Position numbers and translations under genes: made by a program. A DNA stretch of 31,773 nt from Actinomycetota bacterium. Its GTDB lineage: Bacteria > Actinomycetota > Thermoleophilia > Solirubrobacterales > 70-9. Location of the stretch: the NCBI GenBank assembly GCA_005884985.1, contig VAYK01000013.1, positions 1 to 31,773 on the forward strand, in the 5' to 3' direction. Shown here piece after piece: positions 9,969 to 17,721 of the stretch; position 1 is the stretch's first letter, and every line of letters starts with the position of its first letter. Under the pieces are notes generated by a model. The model was not told where the DNA came from and did no database searches. It saw only the letters and a program-made list of their open reading frames with translations.

Positions 9969-10853
9969 ATGAAACGCATCCGGATCGGAAGGCCGAGGTC
10001 GATACGGCTGGGCCGATCGATCCTGGTCGCAGTCGCGCTGGCGGCCACCGCGGGGAGCTCGGTCGCGATCGCACTGCGGAGCGCCCGGCAAAGCAAGACG
10101 ATCCCCTCGGGGTCGTTCGGAACGGCGGTCGCCAAATGCCGAGGCCGAAGAACTGCCGTCTCGGGCGGATTTGCCGCGCCCGGGTTCGACGCCAATAACG
10201 GGCCGACGATCGGCCGTCTCAGCTCCAAGCGAGTCGGCAGGCGTCGGATCGAGACCCGGGCCCTCAACTTCGGCAACCAGGCAGGCGACCTGGTCTCGTT
10301 CGCTTATTGCGCGCTGCACGATCATGGGCTCCGGGTGAAGTCTGCAAGCAGCTGGGTCAAGCCAAACGCCCTCGGATCGGCCGTCGCCAGATGCCCCCGC
10401 GGCACCGAGGCACTCGGGGGCGGCTTCGGCATCCATCGGTTCTCCACGACCCAGGGGCCGCAGGTGACCACCCTCACCTCGAAGCGGCTCGGCGAGCGCC
10501 GGTGGAAGGTGGTCGGGGTGAACTTCAGCGGGGTGCGAGCCGGCAGGCTGATCGCCCACGCCTACTGTGAGGCGGCGCCCTTCAAGCCCGTCACCAGGTC
10601 GAAGGAAGTGACGCCGCCGCCCACCGGCGGCCTCAAGACCTTCGACGTGCGTTGCCCTAACGGGAGTGGGGCGTTCTCTGGGGGCTTCGATGGCCACGTC
10701 AAGATTCAAGGGAACCAATCGAAGGCCACGACGGCGATCGCCTCGAGGCGAGCGTCCGGTGGCCGCGTTTGGCGCACCTCGGCGCTCAGCGCTTCGTGCC
10801 CAACCCTGGGTCGACGACCGCCTACGCCTACTGCCGCGAGCGGTAGGAGCTGA
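9969..10853 (+). CDS. Secreted three-repeat Cys protein, C-terminal frameshift
   Basis: Hypothetical exported protein of 294 aa as read. It has a basic N-terminus and a hydrophobic segment at about 18-37 (signal peptide or anchor), then three repeats of about 65 residues starting near 51, 136 and 222. Each repeat has the plan: Cys, GGF, (GP) T/S-x-x-SKR-x-G-x-RRW, AG, then a-Y-C, with Cys pairs 57/114 and 142/200. In the third repeat the frame runs off after RVWRTSAL; the other frame supplies the missing end (TTAYAYCRER, stop at 10844-10846). One missing base near 10780-10790 explains it, so the gene is either damaged or carries a sequence error. The start has AGGGAG 6 nt upstream. Function unknown; the Cys pairs suggest disulphide-held surface modules. 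Confidence 0.7.
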   Translation: MKRIRIGRPRSIRLGRSILVAVALAATAGSSVAIALRSARQSKTIPSGSFGTAVAKCRGRRTAVSGGFAAPGFDANNGPTIGRLSSKRVGRRRIETRALNFGNQAGDLVSFAYCALHDHGLRVKSASSWVKPNALGSAVARCPRGTEALGGGFGIHRFSTTQGPQVTTLTSKRLGERRWKVVGVNFSGVRAGRLIAHAYCEAAPFKPVTRSKEVTPPPTGGLKTFDVRCPNGSGAFSGGFDGHVKIQGNQSKATTAIASRRASGGRVWRTSALSASCPTLGRRPPTPTAASGRS

Positions 10854-10929
10854 CTAGGGCGCCGACAGTCATGCCCTTCGTCCGCTAGTCGGCAGTCTGC
10901 GAAACGGCAGCCCCACGCTGGCCAAGCCT

Positions 10930-10943
10930 CCGTCGCTCCCGCT
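10930..10943 (+). repeat. 14-nt match to the tRNA-Asp 3' end
   Basis: CCGTCGCTCCCGCT equals the last bases of tRNA-Asp plus three bases beyond it (4372-4385). It is short and could be chance, but it is the fourth such sequence in 7 kb. Confidence 0.35.
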
Positions 10944-10965
10944 GCTCCTCGCGGTCGGTCACGCC

Positions 10966-10981
10966 CCGCGCCGGAGCGCGG
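10966..10981 (+). terminator. Short GC hairpin between convergent genes
   Basis: CCGCGC-CGGA-GCGCGG, a perfect 6-bp stem with a 4-nt loop, lies between the secreted-protein gene and the convergent ferritin gene. There is no T-tract on either side, so it is a weak bidirectional terminator candidate. Confidence 0.3.
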
Positions 10982-10996
10982 CTCTATCGGCTGCTT

Positions 10997-11530
10997 CTAG
11001 AACGCGCCGCCCGCCGCCGGGGGAGCGGTGGGATCGTCGCCCTCCTGACCCAGACCCTCACGGGCGAGGTACTCCTCCACCAGCAGCGCGTTGTCCGCTG
11101 ACCGCTCGACCACCCTCAGCAGGTCGGTCATCGTCGACACCTCCTCGACCTGCTCCTTGACGAACCACTGCATGAACTGCTCGGCCTGGAAGTCGCCGTT
11201 GTCGCGGGCGAGCTTGAACAGCGCGTTGATCTCCTCGGTGACCCGATTCTCCTGGTCGAGCGCCATCCGCACCGGCGCAACGACGTTGTCGAAGCGGGTC
11301 AGCTTCGCCTCGATGTCGGGGATCCGCACCTCCTGGTTGGCGTCGAGCAGGTACTGGACCATCATCATCGCGTGGTTTCGCTCCTCAACCGCCTGGCGGT
11401 AGAAGAAGGCGGCCAGGCGGGGGAGGGTCTCTGACTCGTAGTAGACGGCCGCGCCGATGTACTGCTGGTGGGCGCCGAACTCGTTTGCGATCTGCTCGTT
11501 GAGCGCCTCGGCGAAAGGCTTCTGTGCCAT
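10997..11530 (-). CDS. ftnA: Bacterial non-haem ferritin (FtnA type)
   Basis: Iron-storage ferritin of 177 aa that oxidises Fe2+ and stores Fe3+ inside a 24-subunit shell. The ATG at 11530 has an excellent GAGGAGG at the right distance; the open frame further upstream has no family similarity. The di-iron ferroxidase residues fall at the same numbers as in E. coli FtnA: Glu17, Glu50, His53, Glu94, Gln127 and Glu130 (motifs ANEFGAHQQY, EERNHAM, DQENRVTEEI, KEQVEEV). There are no haem-binding Met52 bacterioferritin features. The C-terminus (GDDPTAPPAAGGAF) is a soft tail. It is a single gene followed at the 3' side by a convergent partner; the good Shine-Dalgarno contrasts with its leaderless neighbours and fits high expression. 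Confidence 0.95.
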   Translation of the reverse strand: MAQKPFAEALNEQIANEFGAHQQYIGAAVYYESETLPRLAAFFYRQAVEERNHAMMMVQYLLDANQEVRIPDIEAKLTRFDNVVAPVRMALDQENRVTEEINALFKLARDNGDFQAEQFMQWFVKEQVEEVSTMTDLLRVVERSADNALLVEEYLAREGLGQEGDDPTAPPAAGGAF

Positions 11531-11606
11531 CGGACCTCCTCGTCTCGTTACGGCGCAGGCTATCCGCGCTGGTCTTGGAACGGCGGTTCGCTCGGCGACC
11601 CGCGCA

Positions 11607-12692
11607 CTAGCGATCCGCCCACTCGCCCCAGCGAAAGCCGGTAGCCGAGGGCGACGGCTCGAGCGGGCTGGAGGGCAGCCCGTCGGGCACGCTCGGATCG
11701 TTGTAGCCGGAGGGGGCGACGTCGTTGGGCGTGTCGGGGTGGAAAAGCGAGGCCAGGTACTGGATCTGGCCGCGCCCGGGCCCCACCTCTCCCTGACCGC
11801 CGCCATAGATCGCGATTCCCTCGCGGTCGCAGTGCTCGTAGACGGCGAACAGCTCGCTCAGGGAGCCGAACCGCGACGGCTTCGAGTTGATCGCCCGCGG
11901 CTGGCGCTCGAGCGCCTCGATGTCGGCTAGCGAGTGAAGCGGCGCGTCCCAGGTGATCCGATCGGCGTGCGGCTCGAGCACGGGCCGGGTCTCGTCGTTC
12001 AGATCGGGGTCCTCGAGGTAGGCGTCGGGGAAGGTCTCGGCGACGGCGCGGTAGAGCTCGGGGTCGGTCTCGACGTCGACCGGCGTGCCGCGGTAAAGCC
12101 CCTTCAGGTCGAGGACGTCGACGCCCGCGATCTCCGCCAGCTCCGCGATCAGCTCGGCGTCCCAGTCGTTCTCGGGGTCGAGCTTGAAGCGCAGCGTCGG
12201 GTACTTCTCGAGTCGCCGGCGAACCGGCTCGGTGGTCGAGCGGGGGTGCTCGTCCCCGAAGCTGGAGAGGCGGGTGGAGCAGACGAAGGTGACTGGTCTC
12301 GGCTCGCGCCTCAGGGCCTCGTGCAGCGGGAGGTCGTTCTGGCGCAGCGCGAGGTCGAGCGCCGCGCTCTCATAGGCCCAGCGACGATAGTGGCGCGAGG
12401 CCTCGCGCACCGGCGCCGCGGCGGCGAACAGGTCGAGTTTGCCGAGCAGCTCGCAGAGCTCGCCCAGGGTCTTGGGACCGCTGAGATCGTGGACGGGTCC
12501 CGCGTCGCGGTGGGCGATGTGGTCGAGGACGTCGTAGACGACGTCCTCGCCGATGCCCTCCTGCCCCCTGCCCCGCAGGCTGATCACCGTCGACCCGCGC
12601 GTGAACTGGGGCGAGTACTCGCGGTCGTGGCCCTCGAGCTCGTACGAGGTGACCTCGATCGGCAGCCCGGCGACCTGCTCGAACACGCTCAC
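11607..12692 (-). CDS. Enolase-superfamily protein (MR/MLE-like)
   Basis: Protein of 361 aa resembling the mandelate racemase/muconate-lactonising branch of the enolase superfamily, enzymes that abstract a proton next to a carboxylate with Mg2+ help. The capping domain lies at about 1-110 (LPIEVTSYELEGH...). The barrel shows a recognisable ligand and base series: RFKLD (candidate base Lys), VLDLKG (Asp), YLEDPD (Glu), TWDAPL (Asp) and INSKPSRFGS (Lys), followed by GGGQGEVGPGR. This order fits MLE-type members but the spacing is unusual and the substrate is unknown. The GTG at 12692 is 7 nt after a TAGCCT box (12705-12700), pointing to a leaderless or very short leader; a longer frame upstream runs through the intergenic region. 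It is divergent from the flavodoxin-fold gene. Confidence 0.8.
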   Translation of the reverse strand: MSVFEQVAGLPIEVTSYELEGHDREYSPQFTRGSTVISLRGRGQEGIGEDVVYDVLDHIAHRDAGPVHDLSGPKTLGELCELLGKLDLFAAAAPVREASRHYRRWAYESAALDLALRQNDLPLHEALRREPRPVTFVCSTRLSSFGDEHPRSTTEPVRRRLEKYPTLRFKLDPENDWDAELIAELAEIAGVDVLDLKGLYRGTPVDVETDPELYRAVAETFPDAYLEDPDLNDETRPVLEPHADRITWDAPLHSLADIEALERQPRAINSKPSRFGSLSELFAVYEHCDREGIAIYGGGQGEVGPGRGQIQYLASLFHPDTPNDVAPSGYNDPSVPDGLPSSPLEPSPSATGFRWGEWADR

Positions 12693-12699
12693 GGCTCCA

Positions 12700-12705
12700 A
12701 GGCTA
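12700..12705 (-). promoter_or_regulatory. -10 box of the enolase-superfamily gene
   Basis: TAGCCT on the minus strand, 7 nt before the GTG at 12692. The same hexamer and spacing occur before hutH. Confidence 0.45.
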
Positions 12706-12726
12706 TTGATACGAAGGCGAAACGAT

Positions 12727-12779
12727 CTGACTTCCCACGCGACTGCGGATATGTTGCGACCGCAACCGAAAATCGCAAC
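12727..12779 (+). promoter_or_regulatory. Promoter with overlapping GTTGCG/CGCAAC operator
   Basis: CTGACT (12727-12732), 17 nt, then TATGTT (12750-12755) form a plausible promoter for the flavodoxin-capA pair. A palindrome GTTGCG-AC-CGCAAC (12753-12766) overlaps the -10 box and probable start site, and a third half-site CGCAAC is at 12774-12779. This geometry suggests a repressor site; the regulator is unknown. Confidence 0.45.
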
Positions 12780-12808
12780 CACGGAAGAGCTAGAGGAAGG
12801 AGAGGAAG

Positions 12809-13489
12809 TTGGCGGAGCTAGACGCGGACGCCGGCGCTGGCCTCAAGGCGCTTGGACTCAACTGCACCCTGAAGAAGTCACCGGAGAGGTCCCACACCGA
12901 GGCGCTGATGGGCCGGGTATCCAGCCTGCTCTCCGAGCACGGTGTGGAGACGGAGCTCCTGCGCCCGGTCGACTACGCGATCGCCTTCGGGGTCAGCTCG
13001 GACGAGGGCGACGGCGACGAGTGGCCGCAGATCCTCGACAAGATCAAGGCCGCCGACATTCTCTTGATGGGGATGTCGATCTGGTTCGGGCATCGCTCCT
13101 CGGTCGCGCAGCTGGTGATCGAGCGCCTCGACGGCACCTACAACGAACGCAACGAGGTCGGCCAGTACCCGCTCTATAACAAGGTGGCCGGCGTGGTGGT
13201 GACCGGCAACGAGGACGGCGCCCACGCGTGCGCGGAATCCACGCTCTTCAACATGACCCACCTCGGCTGCGTGGTGCCCCCGAACGTCGACACCTACTGG
13301 GTGGGCGATGCCGGTCCCGGCCCCTCCTACCTCGATGCGGGTGGTCCCGAGCACGCGTACACGCAGCGGACGAGCTCCTGGTGCGCGCACAACCTCCTGC
13401 ACATGGCACGGATCATGCGCGATAACCCGATCCCCCCGATCGGGAACACCCTGGACGAGCACGGCGGCGACGCCGTGCATGGTGGGTAG
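12809..13489 (+). CDS. Flavodoxin-fold NAD(P)H-dependent oxidoreductase
   Basis: Protein of 226 aa of the NADPH-dependent FMN reductase/flavodoxin-like superfamily. It shows the fold's order: strand 1 with phosphate loop (LGLNCTLKKSPERSHTEAL), LLRPVDYAI, then ADILLMGMSIWFGHRSSVAQLVIERL where the WFG region contacts the flavin, and KVAGVVVTGNEDGAHACAE. It probably binds FMN and reduces small molecules in the cytoplasm; the partner is unknown. Start is a TTG at 12809 with GGAGAGGAAG just upstream. It lies downstream of a promoter with a palindromic operator and 9 bp before the CapA-type gene, so the two form a small operon, divergent from the enolase-like gene. Confidence 0.85.
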   Translation: MAELDADAGAGLKALGLNCTLKKSPERSHTEALMGRVSSLLSEHGVETELLRPVDYAIAFGVSSDEGDGDEWPQILDKIKAADILLMGMSIWFGHRSSVAQLVIERLDGTYNERNEVGQYPLYNKVAGVVVTGNEDGAHACAESTLFNMTHLGCVVPPNVDTYWVGDAGPGPSYLDAGGPEHAYTQRTSSWCAHNLLHMARIMRDNPIPPIGNTLDEHGGDAVHGG

Positions 13490-13498
13490 CCGGGCTGT

Positions 13499-14494
13499 GT
13501 GATCCCGACGATCGCGCTGCTCGGCGACGTGATGCTCGGGCGGCTGGTCGCCGAGCGGGTCGCCGACCAGCCGCCCGAGGAAGTCTGGGCACCCGAGGTC
13601 CGGGAGCTCTGCGGCTCGTGTGACCTCGTGATCTGCAACCTCGAGTGCTGCATCTCGTCGCGTGGTGAGCCGACGGCGCGCGTCCGCGACAAACCCTTTT
13701 TCTTTCGTGGGCCGCCGGAGGCGGTGCTGTCCCTCCAGGCGATCGGCGTTCGTGCGGTCGGCCTGGCCAACAACCACGCGCTCGACTACGAGGCCGAGGC
13801 GCTGATCGAGACGCTCGAGCTGCTCGCGCAAGCCGGGATCGCCGTCGCAGGATCCGGCCGGGACGAGTTCGAGGCGCGGCGCGGGGCGATCGTCGAGGCC
13901 GGGGGTCGGCGGCTCGGGCTGGTGGCCGTCTCCGACCATCCGCGCGAGTTTGCGGCCGACCCGGACTCTCCGGGAATCGCATACGCCAACCTGCGCCGTG
14001 GCGTTCCCAACTGGCTCGCCGACGAGCTGGCGCGACTCGACCGCGAATGCGACCACGTGGTGGCCTTCCCCCACTGGGGCCCCAACATGACCACGCAGCC
14101 GGCGGGCTGGCAGCGCCGGGCGGCGGAGCAGCTACAGGAGGCGGGCGCCGATCTGGTCGCGGGCCACTCGGCACATGTCTTTCACGCTGCCGGGTGGGGG
14201 CGGCGCGGCCCGTTGGTGTTCGATCTCGGCGACGCCCTCGACGACTACGCGGTGGACCGGCGGCTGCGAAACGACCTCGGCCTGATCGCGCTGTGGAGGC
14301 CAGGCGATCCCGAGGCCGAGCTGGAGCTCGTCGGCCTGGCCCTGGACTTCTGCCACACCCGACTCGCCGTCGGCGAGGAGGCCGAGTGGATCGCGCGGCG
14401 GCTGGCGCGAGCGTGCGCGGCGCTGGGAACCGTGGTCGAGCGGACCGCCGAGCAGCGCTTTCGCGCCACGCCGCGCGATCCCCCACAGGCGTGA
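13499..14494 (+). CDS. CapA/PgsA-family metallophosphatase-like protein
   Basis: Protein of 331 aa of the CapA family, first known from poly-gamma-glutamate capsule synthesis and built on a calcineurin-like phosphoesterase fold. Family motifs are in order: LLGDVMLGR near the start, LVICNLECCIS, VGLANNHALDY at about residue 90, VAFPHWGPN, and AGHSAHVFHAAGW. There is no signal peptide or anchor, unlike PgsA/CapA of capsule systems, and no pgsB/C neighbours, so a cytoplasmic role in metabolism rather than capsule export is likely. The start is GTG at 13499, 9 bp after the flavodoxin-fold gene, without a strong Shine-Dalgarno; coupling to the upstream gene seems likely. hutH follows after 28 bp with its own -10 box. 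Confidence 0.88.
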   Translation: MIPTIALLGDVMLGRLVAERVADQPPEEVWAPEVRELCGSCDLVICNLECCISSRGEPTARVRDKPFFFRGPPEAVLSLQAIGVRAVGLANNHALDYEAEALIETLELLAQAGIAVAGSGRDEFEARRGAIVEAGGRRLGLVAVSDHPREFAADPDSPGIAYANLRRGVPNWLADELARLDRECDHVVAFPHWGPNMTTQPAGWQRRAAEQLQEAGADLVAGHSAHVFHAAGWGRRGPLVFDLGDALDDYAVDRRLRNDLGLIALWRPGDPEAELELVGLALDFCHTRLAVGEEAEWIARRLARACAALGTVVERTAEQRFRATPRDPPQA

Positions 14495-14509
14495 GGGCCC
14501 GTCGCGGCG

Positions 14510-14515
14510 TAGCCT
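14510..14515 (+). promoter_or_regulatory. -10 box of the hut operon (leaderless)
   Basis: TAGCCT, then 7 nt, then the hutH ATG at 14523, with no Shine-Dalgarno between. No clear -35 and no HutC/HutP-type operator seen. Confidence 0.45.
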
Positions 14516-14522
14516 GGCGACC

Positions 14523-16055
14523 ATGATCGAGCTCTCCACCAAGAGGCTCGAGCTCCGTGATGTCGTCGCGGTCGCTCGCCAGGACGCCGAGGTGGTGCTG
14601 AGCGACGAGGCGCGGCGGGCGATGGCGGAGAGCGCCACGATCGTCCAGCGGCTGGCCGACTCCGACGAGCCCGTCTACGGCGTCTCGACCGGATTCGGCT
14701 CGCTGGCGACAACGCCGATCCCGGCCAAGCGGCGCACTGAGCTTCAGCGGGCCCTGCTCCGCTCTCACGCGGGGGGCATGGGCCCCCCCGTCGAGCGCGA
14801 GGTGGTGCGGGCGATGATGCTGCTTCGCGCTCGCACCCTGGCGATGGGCTACTCCGGCACGCGGCCCGAGGTGGCCGAGGCGATCCTGGTCATGCTGAAC
14901 GCCGGACTCACTCCCGTGGTCCCGGAGCATGGCTCGCTCGGGGCGAGCGGCGACCTCGCCCCGCTGGCGCACTGCGGACTGGCCCTGATCGGGGAAGGCG
15001 AGGTGTTCGCACGCCGGAGCGAGCGCCTCGCCACAGCCGAAGCGCTGGCCGCGAGGGGGATGGAGCCGTTGACGCTGACCGCCAAGGAGGGCCTGGCGCT
15101 GATCAACGGCACCGACGGCATGCTCGGCATCCTGGCGCTGGCCATCAACGACCTCGAGCGGCTCTTGCGGGTGGCCGACGTGAGCGCCGCGATGTCGGTC
15201 GAGGCGCTGCTCGGGACAGACCGCGCCTTCGCCGACGATCTGATCGCCCTGCGCCCGCAGCCCGGCCAGGGGGCGAGCGCGGCCAACATGCACCGCCTCC
15301 TGGAGGACTCGCCGATTGTCGCCAGCCACCGCGAGAACGATCCGCGCGTGCAAGACGCCTACTCCTTGCGCTGCGCGCCGCAGGTGAACGGTGCCGCCCG
15401 CGACACCCTGGCTCATTCTCGGCGAGTCGCGGAGGCGGAGCTCGCCTCGGCGATCGACAACCCGATGATCCTTCCGGACGGCCGGGTCGAGTCGTGCGGG
15501 AACTTCCACGGCGCTCCGGTGGCTTTGGCGTGCGACTTCCTGGCGATCGCCTCCGCCGAGGTCGGCGCGATCGCCGAGCGGCGAACCGACCGCCTCCTCG
15601 ACCCGGCTCGCTCACAGGGCCTGCCTCCCTTCCTGGCCGAGGGTCCGGGCGTCAACTCCGGGCTGATGCTCGCCCAGTACACGCAGGCGGCCATGGTCGC
15701 CGAGAATCGCCGTCTGGCAGCGCCGGCCAGCGTCGATTCGCTGCCGACCAGCGCCATGCAGGAGGATCACGTGCCGATGGGTTGGGGAGCGGCCCGGAAG
15801 CTGCGCACCTCGATCTCCAATCTCGCGGCCATCCTCGCGATTGAGCTGGTCGTCGCCGCCCGCGGCCTCGATCTGCGGGCCCCGCTCGAGCCCGGGGCCG
15901 GCACGGCCGCGGCATTGGGGGCCGTGAGGGCCGCCGGCGTCCCCGGCACGGGACCCGACCGGTGGCTTGCCCCGGAGCTGGCGGCCGCGGAGAGCCTGGT
16001 CGCATCCGGCGACCTCCTGGCGGCCGTCGAGGGCTCGGTCGGAGAGCTCGAGTGA
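14523..16055 (+). CDS. hutH: Histidine ammonia-lyase
   Basis: First enzyme of histidine breakdown: L-histidine to trans-urocanate plus ammonia. At 510 aa it is full length for HutH. Diagnostic features are YGVSTGFGSL (catalytic Tyr52), the GSLGASGDLAPLAH motif whose Ala141-Ser142-Gly143 cyclise to the MIO electrophile, and downstream NGTDGM, QDAYSLRCAPQVNGA, and the NPM(I) active-site segment DNPMIL. The ATG at 14523 follows a TAGCCT box by 7 nt, so the transcript probably begins at the start codon. The stop overlaps the hutU start (GTGA), and hutU, hutI and hutF follow in the same direction, making a four-gene operon. Confidence 0.97.
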   Translation: MIELSTKRLELRDVVAVARQDAEVVLSDEARRAMAESATIVQRLADSDEPVYGVSTGFGSLATTPIPAKRRTELQRALLRSHAGGMGPPVEREVVRAMMLLRARTLAMGYSGTRPEVAEAILVMLNAGLTPVVPEHGSLGASGDLAPLAHCGLALIGEGEVFARRSERLATAEALAARGMEPLTLTAKEGLALINGTDGMLGILALAINDLERLLRVADVSAAMSVEALLGTDRAFADDLIALRPQPGQGASAANMHRLLEDSPIVASHRENDPRVQDAYSLRCAPQVNGAARDTLAHSRRVAEAELASAIDNPMILPDGRVESCGNFHGAPVALACDFLAIASAEVGAIAERRTDRLLDPARSQGLPPFLAEGPGVNSGLMLAQYTQAAMVAENRRLAAPASVDSLPTSAMQEDHVPMGWGAARKLRTSISNLAAILAIELVVAARGLDLRAPLEPGAGTAAALGAVRAAGVPGTGPDRWLAPELAAAESLVASGDLLAAVEGSVGELE

Positions 16056-17710
16056 GCGGTCCACGGGAGGTGCGCGCCCCGACGGGAGCCAGGATCTCCT
16101 GCCGCGGATGGCAGCAGGAGGCGCCGATGCGGATGCTGATGAACAACCTCGACCCAGAGGTCGCCGAGCGGCCCGACGACCTCGTCGTTTACGGAGGGAC
16201 CGGGCGGGCTGCGAGGTCCTGGGAGGCGTTCGATGCGATCGTGGCCACCCTGCGCACCCTAGGCGATGACGAGACGATGCTCGTCCAATCGGGTAAGCCC
16301 GTTGGCGTCTTTCGCACCCACGAGTGGGCCCCCCGGGTCCTGATCGCCAACTCCAACCTGGTCCCCGATTGGGCGAGCTGGGAGGAATTCCGAAGGCTCG
16401 AGCAGCTCGGGCTGACCATGTACGGCCAGATGACCGCGGGCTCGTGGATCTACATCGGAAGCCAGGGAATCGTCCAGGGGACCTACGAGTGCTTCGCCGA
16501 GATCTCCCGTCGCCGCTTCGGGGGCTCGCTGGCCGGCACGATCACGCTCACCGCAGGCCTCGGCGGCATGGGCGGCGCCCAGCCGCTGGCGGTGACCATG
16601 AACGGCGGCGTCGCGCTCTGCGTCGAGGTCGACCCGCAAAGGATCCGCCGCCGGTTGGAGACCCGCTACCTCGACGAGCAGGTCGAGAACCTCGCCGACG
16701 CGGTCTCTCGCTGTGAGGCGGCAAAGGCCGAGCGGCGCCCGCTCAGCGTCGGCCTGTGCGCCAACGCGGCCGACGTGGTGCCGGAATTGCGCCGGATGGG
16801 ATTCGAGGCCGACATCGTCACCGATCAGACCTCAGCACACGATCCCCTGAACGGCTATGTGCCCAACCTGATCACCCCGCAGGAGGCCGGGGAGCTTCGC
16901 GAGGCCGACCCCGACGAGTACGTGCGTCGCGCGCGGGCAGCCTGTGCGGCGCACTGCGCCGCCATGGTGGGCTTCCTCGACGACGGATCGGAGGTCTTCG
17001 ACTACGGCAACAGCCTGCGCGCGGAGGCTCAGCTCGGCGGCTTCGAGCGGGCCTTCGCCTACCCTGGCTTCGTCCCCGCCTACATAAGGCCGCTGTTCTG
17101 CGAGGGCAAGGGACCGTTCCGCTGGGTGGCGCTGTCCGGCGAGGAGGCTGACATCGAGGCGACCGACCGCGCGGTGCTCGAGGAGATCCCGGGCGATCCA
17201 GCCCTGGAGCGCTGGATCCGGCTGGCCGGCGAGCGGATCGCCTACCAGGGGTTGCCGGCGAGGATCTGCTGGGCCGGCTACGGCGAGCGCCACCGGCTCG
17301 GGCTGCGATTCAACGACATGGTGCGCTCGGGAGAACTCCGAGCGCCGATCGTGATCGGCCGCGACCACCTCGATTCCGGCTCGGTGGCGTCTCCCTACCG
17401 CGAAACGGAGTCGATGGTCGACGGCTCGGACGCGATCGCCGACTGGCCGCTCTTGAACGCGCTCGTAAACACCGCCGCCGGAGCCTCGTGGGTCAGCATT
17501 CACCACGGGGGCGGCGTCGGGATCGGCCGCTCGATCCACGCCGGCATGGTCTGCGTCGCCGATGGGACCGATCTCGCCGCGCAGAAGTTGGAGCGGGTGC
17601 TCACCGCCGATCCGGGGACCGGGGTGATGCGACACGCCGACGCCGGGTATGACCGGGCGCGGGCGGTCGCCGCGCGGCGCGGCGTGCGGATCCCGATGGC
17701 GGCGGACTGA
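16052..17710 (+). CDS. hutU: Urocanate hydratase
   Basis: Second step of histidine degradation: urocanate plus water to 4-imidazolone-5-propanoate, using tightly bound NAD+ as electrophile. From the GTG at 16052 (overlapping the hutH stop as GTGA) it is 552 aa, the usual family size. Landmarks are YGGTGRAARSWEAFD, MTAGSWIYIGSQGIVQGTYE (first 20 residues of the motif), the NAD-binding AGLGGMGGAQP, LGLRFND, PARICWAGYGERHRLG with the conserved Cys, and SIHHGGGVGIGRS. All are intact. The open frame extends about 90 bp upstream into hutH, but family similarity and the overlap geometry favour 16052. Cytoplasmic, homodimer in characterised relatives. Confidence 0.97.
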   Translation: MSGPREVRAPTGARISCRGWQQEAPMRMLMNNLDPEVAERPDDLVVYGGTGRAARSWEAFDAIVATLRTLGDDETMLVQSGKPVGVFRTHEWAPRVLIANSNLVPDWASWEEFRRLEQLGLTMYGQMTAGSWIYIGSQGIVQGTYECFAEISRRRFGGSLAGTITLTAGLGGMGGAQPLAVTMNGGVALCVEVDPQRIRRRLETRYLDEQVENLADAVSRCEAAKAERRPLSVGLCANAADVVPELRRMGFEADIVTDQTSAHDPLNGYVPNLITPQEAGELREADPDEYVRRARAACAAHCAAMVGFLDDGSEVFDYGNSLRAEAQLGGFERAFAYPGFVPAYIRPLFCEGKGPFRWVALSGEEADIEATDRAVLEEIPGDPALERWIRLAGERIAYQGLPARICWAGYGERHRLGLRFNDMVRSGELRAPIVIGRDHLDSGSVASPYRETESMVDGSDAIADWPLLNALVNTAAGASWVSIHHGGGVGIGRSIHAGMVCVADGTDLAAQKLERVLTADPGTGVMRHADAGYDRARAVAARRGVRIPMAAD

Positions 17711-17721
17711 GAGGGCTGGGC

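Noticed and set aside
13413..15509. A 698-codon minus-strand frame across capA and hutH
   Set aside because: Spans two clear plus-strand genes; Arg-rich shadow.
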